Source: Lachnospiraceae bacterium UBA7027 (lineage in GTDB: Bacteria > Bacillota > Clostridia > Lachnospirales > Lachnospiraceae). From it: DNA of 24,392 nucleotides. The DNA lies in contig DLBG01000034.1 of the NCBI GenBank assembly GCA_002494135.1, forward strand, positions 1 through 24,392, written 5' to 3'. Position 1 is the stretch's first letter. The number at the start of each line of letters is the position of its first letter. Positions 1 through 6,432 of the stretch are shown here, in pieces. A program made the translations under genes and the position numbers. The notes beneath the pieces were generated by a model, which was not told where the DNA came from, made no database searches, and was given only the letters and a program-made list of their open reading frames with translations.

Positions 1-21
1 ATGGGTTTGTCTGTAGTCTGA

Positions 22-49
22 AGCGACTGCACTGCAGTCGCTTTTCTTT
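22..49 (+). terminator. Rho-independent terminator of an off-window plus-strand gene
   Basis: An 8-bp perfect stem (AGCGACTG / CAGTCGCT, 5-nt loop) is followed on the plus strand by TTTTCTTT. The minus-strand side is not T-rich, so it serves a plus-strand transcript entering from the left and converging on the mscS-like gene. Positions 1-21 hold nothing recognisable. Confidence 0.65.
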
Positions 50-60
50 GTCTTTCGGTT

Positions 61-906
61 CTACTTTTCCGTATAATTGTGTACATCGAGCTGGTTATAA
101 GGAATTTTGATTCCTTCGGCCCAGAGGCTGTCCTGAACTTCCTTCATAACCTTGTACCATACCGTCCATTTGTCTTTCGGATCGACATAATAATTGATTC
201 TGTAAAGAATTGCCGAATCCTGAAATTCGAACGTTCCCTTGTACACCGCACTCTTTACGCCTTCAATCTGCTTAATGCGCTCGGTGATTTCTCCTAAAAC
301 CTTATGTACTTTCGGAACATCCTCGTCGTAAGAGAGGGGAATGTTGATTTTCTGAAAATCTCCCAGTTTGGCAATCTCATCGATGTTCCGGTTACAGATG
401 GAGATGATGGAAAAATCGCTCATACTCTGGATTTTCGTCGTCTTGGTGGTAAAGGATATGACAATTCCTTCCGTTCCCTTGTAACGGACCACGTCCCCCA
501 CCGCGAAGAACTTATCCGTGAAAATATGGGCGCCCATAATCAGATCTTTTAAGTAGTCCTGCAGGGACAAACCCACGATGGCACTGACAATTCCGAGGGA
601 TGCAATCAGAGATGTTACGTTGATTCCGTTCACCTGGAAAATCGACAGCAGGGCAATCACCAGAACGATTCCGGTTAATATCTTTTCCACAATGGTCGGG
701 ATCCGGCCCGTTTCCTTTATGGGTTTGCCGGTAAGATTCGCCTTCTTCTTAATAAAAACGGCAACGGCCCTTTTGATGATAATCAGCAAAACTGCCGTTA
801 CCAGCAGCAGAAAAATGCTGACGATAAATTTCGACGATGTAAAGTAAGACAGGGCTTTGTCCCGCATGTCCAGCTCGGCAATCGTCTCTAAAATACTGTT
901 CCACAT
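61..906 (-). CDS. MscS-family small-conductance mechanosensitive channel
   Basis: This 281-residue protein matches the usual size of small MscS channels, which open under membrane tension and release solutes during hypo-osmotic shock. Three hydrophobic segments are visible (about residues 26-49, 69-94 and 97-128). The third is the pore-lining type: Gly/Ala-rich, running through ASLGIVSAIVGLSLQDYLKD. It is followed by the conserved beta-domain beginning near FFAVGDVVRYKGTEG and an alpha/beta C-terminal domain. The start is an ATG only 3 bp after the upstream DUF3137-like stop, with only a weak AAGGAT some 13 nt upstream, so translational coupling is likely. It is the last gene of the rhomboid-HIT-DUF3137-MscS group. 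The family call rests on the TM3/beta-domain pattern. Confidence 0.9.
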   Translation of the reverse strand: MWNSILETIAELDMRDKALSYFTSSKFIVSIFLLLVTAVLLIIIKRAVAVFIKKKANLTGKPIKETGRIPTIVEKILTGIVLVIALLSIFQVNGINVTSLIASLGIVSAIVGLSLQDYLKDLIMGAHIFTDKFFAVGDVVRYKGTEGIVISFTTKTTKIQSMSDFSIISICNRNIDEIAKLGDFQKINIPLSYDEDVPKVHKVLGEITERIKQIEGVKSAVYKGTFEFQDSAILYRINYYVDPKDKWTVWYKVMKEVQDSLWAEGIKIPYNQLDVHNYTEK

Positions 907-909
907 GTT

Positions 910-1836
910 TTACACACAATCCTTCAAAAAATCTATCCAGGACTTGATAATATCCACTTCTTCCCCGGCTTCTCTGATACAGCGCTCCTCTTTTACGGGA
1001 TGGTAGACCGGAGCCTCCATAACGTCCTTGTCTCTTTTGATAACGAGATAAACTTTCTTTTTATCGAAAAATACGGCAATCGGATCCTTGCGGGAGAGTT
1101 TCTCAAGCTTTGCATGATTGAGTTTCTTCGCAAAACGCTCCCCTTCTTTGATATCCTTTGCATATACGGAGAACTTTTTATCGAAACTGTCTTTGCCGGA
1201 ACTTACTTTCCCGTATCCTTCCGGGTGATCGTAATCGGCACCGCCGATTTTAAACTTATCGTGAATAATCTGAAGTTCGTCTTTTAAGTGTGTCTTTATA
1301 TCCGTAGCAATCAAAACGCAGTCCGTTGTGGCGCTTTTCTTGTCGTAACGAAGTGTCAGATCATACCGCAAGAAAGGGACCTGGTTGTAAACACCGCTGA
1401 CACAGTCATTGGCCATGGCTCCCTTTGCCTTACGAAGCAGGGAAAAATCCGTAATTCCGTCCAAAGACATCTTCTCCACTCCGGTATAGGTACCTTCTCC
1501 GAAGGCACTTTCCAAAAGCGGCTTAATAAAAGCCTTCTTATACTCGGTGGAGTAAGCTTTGTATTTCTTGTTCTTCTTTAAAAGAATGGGCAGAAAATAA
1601 ATGCAGAAGAAAACCAGCAAAAGCAAAGCCACAACAAAAACATATTTTAGCGGCGAGCCTGCCAGCAGATGCATTTTATAAATCAGAAACAGATATGCGA
1701 AAGTCCCGATCAGGGAAATGCCGCAACAAACCAGCCACAGGGTCTCGGTCTTGCGAAATTCCCTGCGCATGGCATTTAATCTCTGTTCTCTTGTTTCTTC
1801 CACGGGCTTTGTGTTGTCCGTCTTATCGGTGCTCAT
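910..1836 (-). CDS. DUF3137-like membrane protein
   Basis: The protein has 308 residues with a charged cytosolic N-terminus and two closely spaced transmembrane helices (about residues 33-55 and 64-87). A soluble domain of about 215 residues follows and ends in a helical tail. The overall plan (two N-terminal helices, then a mixed alpha/beta domain containing an LRKAKGAMANDCVSG-like stretch) resembles DUF3137, a family without a known biochemical role; the match is from memory. A good AAAGGAG lies about 10 nt before the ATG. It sits 20 bp after the HIT gene and 3 bp before the mscS-like gene, so it is probably co-transcribed with both. No catalytic motif was recognised. Confidence 0.6.
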   Translation of the reverse strand: MSTDKTDNTKPVEETREQRLNAMRREFRKTETLWLVCCGISLIGTFAYLFLIYKMHLLAGSPLKYVFVVALLLLVFFCIYFLPILLKKNKKYKAYSTEYKKAFIKPLLESAFGEGTYTGVEKMSLDGITDFSLLRKAKGAMANDCVSGVYNQVPFLRYDLTLRYDKKSATTDCVLIATDIKTHLKDELQIIHDKFKIGGADYDHPEGYGKVSSGKDSFDKKFSVYAKDIKEGERFAKKLNHAKLEKLSRKDPIAVFFDKKKVYLVIKRDKDVMEAPVYHPVKEERCIREAGEEVDIIKSWIDFLKDCV

Positions 1837-1856
1837 CGTATGACAGCTCCTTTAAC

Positions 1857-2270
1857 TTATTTCTCGGAAAGCAGTTTACAAAGCTCTTTTAGGCTTTCCT
1901 CGTCGGGGGAAGTCGGCTCCCAGAGCATATTCTGTCCGTCGTTTTCATAACGGGGAATCAGGTGATAATGAAAATGGAAAACCGTCTGTCCCGCGCATGG
2001 ACCGTTATTCTGCACCAGGTTAAAACCGTCGCAGTTTAATTTCTCTTTCATGTGAGTGGCCATTTTCTTGGCAAGAATCATAACCTCTCCGGCCACATCA
2101 TCGGGAAGTTCAAAAAGGTTCGCATAGTGCTGCTTCGGGAGAATCAGTGCATGTCCTCTCGTTGCGGGACCCGCATCCAGGATTACGTTGAAGTTCTCAT
2201 CCTCATAAATGGAATTCGTCGGATACACTCCGTTTGCAAGCTTACAGAAAATACAATCGTCTTTCGTCAT
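1857..2270 (-). CDS. HIT-family nucleotide hydrolase/transferase
   Basis: Histidine-triad protein of about 137 residues, the normal length for HIT/Hint proteins, which hydrolyse nucleoside phosphoramidates and related adenylyl conjugates in the cytosol. The triad HFHYHLIPR (His at about 99, 101 and 103) carries the nucleophilic histidine. An N-terminal CIFC (Cys 6 and 9) plus His 48 resembles the zinc-binding variant seen in many bacterial HIT proteins. A GTG at 2279 would add three residues, but AAGGGG lies 8 nt before the ATG at 2270 and overlaps the rhomboid stop codon, so 2270 is preferred. It is translationally linked to the rhomboid gene upstream. Confidence 0.93.
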   Translation of the reverse strand: MTKDDCIFCKLANGVYPTNSIYEDENFNVILDAGPATRGHALILPKQHYANLFELPDDVAGEVMILAKKMATHMKEKLNCDGFNLVQNNGPCAGQTVFHFHYHLIPRYENDGQNMLWEPTSPDEESLKELCKLLSEK

Positions 2271-2282
2271 CTTTGCCACCCC

Positions 2283-3365
2283 TTATTCAGAATTCTTTTT
2301 TGTTCTTCTTTTATAACGCAAAATCAAATCCCATGCAATACCGGCTATAATTCCGGCTGCCATTCCGGCCACATGTGCCGCATTGTCGACGCCCGGAGTC
2401 CTGAATCCTTCGTACACGCTGTAGAAGGCAAGCAGTACCATGACCAGTATGCGATACAATGCCCCGCCCCGGAAAGAACGGATATTGCGGATTGTCAGAT
2501 AAACAATCACACCCAGAAAAGCCATAATCGCACCGGACGCCCCTATGGAGGGAACGTCACTGCCGATAAATACTTTATAGGCAAGGGAACCGAGTCCCGC
2601 AATCATTCCGAGCAGATGATACAAAAGGACATAACGAAAGCGTCCGAATGCGTTCTCTAACGATGTCCCTTCCATGTACAGCATAACCATGTTGTTCACA
2701 TAGTGGGACAGGCCGGCATGCACATACATATATGTAATCAGACGGTACCACTGGTGCTTTTCGAAAACCGCCACCGGATCAAGACTGAAATAATCCACAA
2801 AAGGTTCCCCGTAAATATATGACAGGATCCCCATCAGTAAACAGAGGACCGCAATTCCGACGGATACCCACGGGATGGCTTTTATGTTATTTTTTTTCTG
2901 AATCTTCTGCTGTTTCTCAATCTCCTGGTTCAGTTCTCTGCGGACCTCGTTTAATACTCTCTCGGCCCCGCCGGGATTGGACAGAAAATGAAGAAACATT
3001 CCCTTCATTCCGTAGAAGTCTTCCACGCGGTCTTCGGGAATCACCATTGTATTTCCGGCAAGGTCCATCACCCACGCGTTCCGGTCTTCCGCCGTTGCCT
3101 CTGTCGCTTCTCCTACACGTTCCGTCATAATCAGAAAAAGCGTGTGCATTTCCGGCAGATTATTTCCGGTAAGCAGTTCCAGTGCCCGGTTCTTCAGTGC
3201 ATGGTAGGACTCGCCCGTAAACGTTACTCCGGGCTTTAACAGGTATACCATTAAAACCGTCACAAAACCGGTTTCTTTCTTTAAATAGATTTCAAAATCC
3301 CCGCCATCCTTCGTCGCGGGAACGAAGCCTTCCAGCAAGAGAAAAGAAGAAAGCTTTTCCTTCAT
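2283..3365 (-). CDS. Rhomboid-family intramembrane serine protease with N-terminal soluble domain
   Basis: This 360-residue membrane protein belongs to the rhomboid proteases, which cut transmembrane segments inside the bilayer. Residues 1-160 are soluble and end in a charged helix (about 138-162). About six hydrophobic segments follow from residue 164. Rhomboid hallmarks are visible: HAGLSHYVNN (His216, His221, Asn224/225), the catalytic serine in GASG (Ser277), and the partner histidine in NAAHVAGMAAG (His331). All catalytic positions are present, so it should be active. The start is an ATG at 3365 with GAGGT upstream. It leads a group with HIT, DUF3137-like and MscS genes and lies directly downstream of the Tad operon. 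The substrate is unknown. Confidence 0.93.
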   Translation of the reverse strand: MKEKLSSFLLLEGFVPATKDGGDFEIYLKKETGFVTVLMVYLLKPGVTFTGESYHALKNRALELLTGNNLPEMHTLFLIMTERVGEATEATAEDRNAWVMDLAGNTMVIPEDRVEDFYGMKGMFLHFLSNPGGAERVLNEVRRELNQEIEKQQKIQKKNNIKAIPWVSVGIAVLCLLMGILSYIYGEPFVDYFSLDPVAVFEKHQWYRLITYMYVHAGLSHYVNNMVMLYMEGTSLENAFGRFRYVLLYHLLGMIAGLGSLAYKVFIGSDVPSIGASGAIMAFLGVIVYLTIRNIRSFRGGALYRILVMVLLAFYSVYEGFRTPGVDNAAHVAGMAAGIIAGIAWDLILRYKRRTKKNSE

Positions 3366-3388
3366 ACCTATACCTCTTCGTATGAGAT

Positions 3389-3417
3389 ATTATATCGGTT
3401 ATGATTGGAAAAATCAA
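3389..3417 (-). promoter_or_regulatory. Candidate sigma-A promoter for the rhomboid operon
   Basis: On the minus strand TTGATT (3412-3417), a 17-bp spacer and a perfect TATAAT (3389-3394) precede the rhomboid ATG, leaving a 5' leader of roughly 15-20 nt. The -35 box overlaps the stop codon of the FHA gene. No terminator was seen between the two genes, so read-through from the Tad operon is also possible. Confidence 0.6.
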
Positions 3418-4532
3418 TGAAAGATAAAGCCCTCCCTTGCGAAATAAACGCGGTCTCCGGGGGCAAGACGGACCTTTTCGAACGCCGAAAGGCGCTGTTC
3501 ATTTACGGTTACTCCGTTCTTTGAATTCGTATCCTCCACCCAGACGGAACCGTCCGATTCAAAGATTTTTGCATGGAACCGGGAAATTCCCGGAGCATCA
3601 AGAAACAGATCCACCTCTTTTTCCATTTTCCCGATTGTAATCGGAAGCGGATCAAGGCGAATTCTCCTTCCGTCTTTCAGCGAACAGAGTTCCTTCACCT
3701 GCCCGCTTTCCTCCGACAGCAATACTGTCTGGGAACACTCGTTATCCTGCTCCATCCAGGAATAATCCGCTCCTGACGATTCGGGAAACGCCCTTTTTGA
3801 AATACCGTCGCCTTTTTTATCTGTGGGTGTCTCCGGCTTACAAAACAGGCTCTTCACGGTACGTCCGACTGTCTGAAAAAGATTCTCCTTCTTTTGTACC
3901 GTCCAGATTTCCTCCCCGGTTTCCTTCTCCGCAGAAGAAACAGGAATATCCCTTATTGCAGGAGGAGTTTCCTCCTCCGTCCCGGTATTGGCGGAAATCT
4001 CTCTTAAATACCTGAGCATTTCCGGCAGCAGAAACGTATCCTCTCTGACCGATTTATAAAATTCATATGCCGCCTTGACCGCCGCGGAATCTTCTCTGTC
4101 CACCTTCTCCAGGATGTACTCCGCCAGGAGTTTTACATCCTCGGGATATCTTTCCTCCGATTCCTTCGGATAACAGACCCATTCCGCTTTCCGGTCGGAC
4201 GGATTTAGAAATACAAACTGAGGATCGCAAACCAAAAAGGACGAAGGCAGCAAATATTTCTCGGCCGTTTTGGAAGCTTCTTCCCATGACGAAAAAAGCC
4301 TTTTTAAATCGTCCAGATTCATCCCTCTGTTTTCATATAAACGTTCCAGCGACTGACGGGATGAAATGTCGTAACACAGTTTCATCTCTCCTTCCCGAAT
4401 TCTTTCCGTCACCGGAAGAAACCCGTCCGGGCGGTTCTTTGTAAGCATACGAACCTGATAGGAATCACTGTTTAACGGTAGAATCAGGTAATTGCGGTTC
4501 ATGTCCCTTCTGTATTCCGCTGTCAGATTCAT
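3414..4532 (-). CDS. FHA-domain protein (DUF6382-like N-terminus) of the Tad locus
   Basis: 372 residues. Residues 1 to about 180 look like the DUF6382 region commonly paired with FHA domains in Clostridia (family name from memory). A variable, charged, probably disordered linker follows (about 180-270). The C-terminal domain (about 275-372) is a forkhead-associated domain, which binds phosphothreonine peptides: SRFH at 317-320 and NSKNGVTVN at 336-344 supply the conserved Ser/Arg/His and Asn/Gly positions. No signal peptide or membrane helix is seen. The ATG at 4532 has AAAGGAG at good spacing, which puts its first 68 bp inside the upstream TadE-like gene. As the last gene of the Tad operon it may link pilus assembly to Ser/Thr phosphorylation, but no kinase is in this window. 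Confidence 0.85.
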   Translation of the reverse strand: MNLTAEYRRDMNRNYLILPLNSDSYQVRMLTKNRPDGFLPVTERIREGEMKLCYDISSRQSLERLYENRGMNLDDLKRLFSSWEEASKTAEKYLLPSSFLVCDPQFVFLNPSDRKAEWVCYPKESEERYPEDVKLLAEYILEKVDREDSAAVKAAYEFYKSVREDTFLLPEMLRYLREISANTGTEEETPPAIRDIPVSSAEKETGEEIWTVQKKENLFQTVGRTVKSLFCKPETPTDKKGDGISKRAFPESSGADYSWMEQDNECSQTVLLSEESGQVKELCSLKDGRRIRLDPLPITIGKMEKEVDLFLDAPGISRFHAKIFESDGSVWVEDTNSKNGVTVNEQRLSAFEKVRLAPGDRVYFAREGFIFH

Positions 4533-5004
4533 TCTCTTTTCTCTCCTTTATCCAGCTTGTTAAATACTCTGTTTTCTTAACGGTATATAAAAATCCAACC
4601 GGCCGAAACCGCTCCGCTTTCTCGGTAACCTCTATTTCTCCAAACGGCACCGTTCCAAGCAACACCCCCGTATCCGAAAACCACATTTTTGCATTTACTT
4701 TCACTTCCGTACGAAAACGCCCCGTTGAAACCGTTACACGGATGTCTTTCACCCCGATTAACCTGTCTGTCAGCGCCTCCGTACACTTGTCTGCTGCCGC
4801 TCTTTCGATTTTCCGGTTTGTTTCGTTTTCAAAGTATACCGTCTGTCGGGCAGCCAAAAGCGCGGCATCCCGGCAAACACTTTTGTTATACGAAAACATC
4901 AGATAACAGAAAACCAGCAGTATTACATACAAAACCACCGGCAGAATGAGGGCACTTTCCAATGTGATGCTTCCTTTTTTTTCCGATAATCTTTTTTCCG
5001 TCAT
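4465..5004 (-). CDS. TadE-like pseudopilin (second)
   Basis: 179 residues. A short basic N-terminus leads into KKGSITLESALILPVVLYVI, a type IVb prepilin-like signal: Gly at -1 and Glu at +5, followed by a hydrophobic helix. TadE/TadF-like pseudopilins are processed by the A24 peptidase and act as minor subunits of Tad pili. The remainder is a small extracytoplasmic domain with two Cys (in FCYL, and in ADKCTEAL about residue 69) and a charged tail. The start ATG lies 4 bp after the stop of the A24 peptidase-like gene, with GGGGA about 10 nt upstream. The last 68 bp overlap the FHA gene in another frame. Confident as a TadE-like protein; the exact subunit role is not known. Confidence 0.82.
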   Translation of the reverse strand: MTEKRLSEKKGSITLESALILPVVLYVILLVFCYLMFSYNKSVCRDAALLAARQTVYFENETNRKIERAAADKCTEALTDRLIGVKDIRVTVSTGRFRTEVKVNAKMWFSDTGVLLGTVPFGEIEVTEKAERFRPVGFLYTVKKTEYLTSWIKERKENESDSGIQKGHEPQLPDSTVKQ

Positions 5005-5008
5005 GCGC

Positions 5009-5458
5009 TCAGTTCCCCTGTACGGTCAATGCGATGGATAAGGTAAGGCCGGGAAGAAGAAAAGGAACAAACGGAATCTGTGTCTTACGGTTTCCTTTTT
5101 TACGAATCAAAATCCAGACGCTGTTTATTGCTGCTAAGAAAAGTCCGAATAACAGCATCAGAAGATTCATGCGAAGCCCCAGCAGCACGCCGGAAGCCAT
5201 CAGAACAAACCCGTCTCCGTATCCGATTTTCTCTCCCGTTGCATATGCCAGAAGCAAAACCACCGCTCCCGGTATGGCTCCGATTACGGCGTAAACGACA
5301 TCTTTCGGGCTTTGCATAAAGCATAGAACGATTCCGGCCGAAGCAACGATGAATACCGGGAGTAGAAGAATCTTTTTTCTCTTTTTATCCTGCCAGCCTT
5401 CCAGCAGTAAAAACATAAAACACAGCGTGATGCGTATTTTATCGATCCACAGCTCCAT
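5009..5458 (-). CDS. A24-type prepilin peptidase (second copy, short)
   Basis: 149 residues with about five hydrophobic segments. Both catalytic aspartates of type IV prepilin (A24) peptidases can be identified: one in GWQDKKRKKI (about residue 24), at the cytosolic end of the first helix, and one in GYGDG (about residue 82). There is no N-terminal methylase domain, as in TadV/CpaA. The start ATG follows the stop of the upstream TadE-like gene directly, with GGGGAG overlapping that stop, so translation is tightly coupled. A second A24 peptidase heads the operon at 12318-12821. Lying between two TadE-like genes, this copy may be specialised for minor pilins; that is inference. Confidence 0.8.
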   Translation of the reverse strand: MELWIDKIRITLCFMFLLLEGWQDKKRKKILLLPVFIVASAGIVLCFMQSPKDVVYAVIGAIPGAVVLLLAYATGEKIGYGDGFVLMASGVLLGLRMNLLMLLFGLFLAAINSVWILIRKKGNRKTQIPFVPFLLPGLTLSIALTVQGN

Positions 5459-6271
5459 TTACTCCCCTTTCTCTTCCTGTGCACGAGCTGCACATTTGGA
5501 ACAAAGATGCCTTAATCCGATCTCCTCCTGCGGTATCGCCTTAACATTCTTTATCAGGGCCCTGCAGACCGGATCGGCATGAAACCGGCTTCCCCACGGT
5601 GTTACGTAATACTCCTGCCCATCGTCCGGCGTTAAGCCTTTGCAACACAATTCACAGGCATAATACTTTTCTCCGTTTCTGTTTCGTTTCATCGCAAGGT
5701 CTGCACCTGAAACCGCTTTTGAATCCGCTATCAGGTAACTGCAGTCGGAATAGAGATGATAGGCTTCTCCCGTCTGTGTCACATACACGAATTCCTCCGG
5801 CGCTTTTTCATCCTCCTGCTTTTCAAATCCTTTCCAGACATTTACCTTACAGGAGTTCACCAGAGTCATTTTCCCGACATTGCCGATACTGATCCACGGC
5901 TTTACCCGGTAGGTAAGAACCAGTTTTACGCTCTTTTGATCCGTAGCCAGATCGCATCGAAACAGGTGCAATCCCGCTGCGCCGCCGATAATCGGTGATT
6001 TTGCAAGCCATTTCAAACCGGCTTTTCTTGTTATCTCTTCCCGAATCAGGGTTTCGGAGATTACAAGTGACATCGCTTCATCCGGTTCTTCGTCCGTCAG
6101 ACTAAGAACGGTTGCCGCTTCGATGGCAACCTCGCCTAAAACGCTCTGCATCCTGACGTAAGCGGACAGCATATCAAAAACCGAGAACACCTCTATGGAG
6201 AAAAACAAAAATAACGGCAGAACCAGCGAACATTCAATTGTTACCGAAGCTTTCCTTAAACCGGTTTTCAT
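5459..6271 (-). CDS. TadE-like pseudopilin with two C-terminal His/Cys modules
   Basis: 270 residues from the preferred start. The N-terminus MKTGLRKASVTIECSLVLPL is a prepilin-like signal with Glu at +5 (Ala instead of Gly at -1) and a hydrophobic helix to about residue 38. A TadE-like extracytoplasmic region follows to about 150. The C-terminus carries two tandem modules of the same plan: YVTQTG, His172, Cys177, then Cys206-x2-Cys209-Cys210; and YVTPWG, His231, Cys236, then Cys257-x2-Cys260. Each could bind a metal or form disulfides. A TTG at 6385 would add 38 residues but has no ribosome site and lies inside an inverted repeat; the ATG at 6271 follows GAGGGAG. It is coupled to the A24 peptidase gene downstream. 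Confidence 0.8.
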   Translation of the reverse strand: MKTGLRKASVTIECSLVLPLFLFFSIEVFSVFDMLSAYVRMQSVLGEVAIEAATVLSLTDEEPDEAMSLVISETLIREEITRKAGLKWLAKSPIIGGAAGLHLFRCDLATDQKSVKLVLTYRVKPWISIGNVGKMTLVNSCKVNVWKGFEKQEDEKAPEEFVYVTQTGEAYHLYSDCSYLIADSKAVSGADLAMKRNRNGEKYYACELCCKGLTPDDGQEYYVTPWGSRFHADPVCRALIKNVKAIPQEEIGLRHLCSKCAARAQEEKGE

Positions 6272-6287
6272 TTTCTCCCTCTTTGCA

Positions 6288-6426
6288 ATGATGCGGCTTG
6301 GACCTTCCTCTTTGATATATTTAAAGAAATGGTTAAGCGAGGACCCAACACGATTTTCCCAGATTTGCAGTAACTCATCCCCCAAAGAAATGGAGGTCTC
6401 AAAGAGGAAGTGCCAAACCGCATCAT
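6288..6426 (-). repeat. Inverted-repeat element filling the intergenic gap of the Tad operon
   Basis: Arms 6288-6315 and 6399-6426 are reverse complements over 28 positions with three mismatches, around an 83-nt interior. As minus-strand RNA one mismatch becomes a U-G wobble, leaving a single 2-nt internal mismatch. The loop contains CCUCC and two copies of AAAGAAATGG (plus-strand 6323-6332 and 6384-6393). It nearly fills the 161-bp gap between the DUF5702-like and TadE-like genes and ends just before the latter's ribosome site. It could be an mRNA processing or stabilising stem, an attenuator, or a MITE-like remnant. No clear target duplication is seen. Confidence 0.65.
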
Positions 6427-6432
6427 ATATGG

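Noticed and set aside
6272..6385. TTG-started N-terminal extension (38 residues) of the TadE-like protein
   Set aside because: No ribosome site at the TTG, and the extension lies inside the inverted repeat; the ATG at 6271 has GAGGGAG and gives a normal short prepilin leader.
6268..6429. Small minus-strand ORF (about 53 codons) within the inverted-repeat gap, stop overlapping the TadE-like ATG
   Set aside because: No ribosome site precedes its ATG pair and the peptide has no pilin signal or other recognisable feature; it looks like chance.
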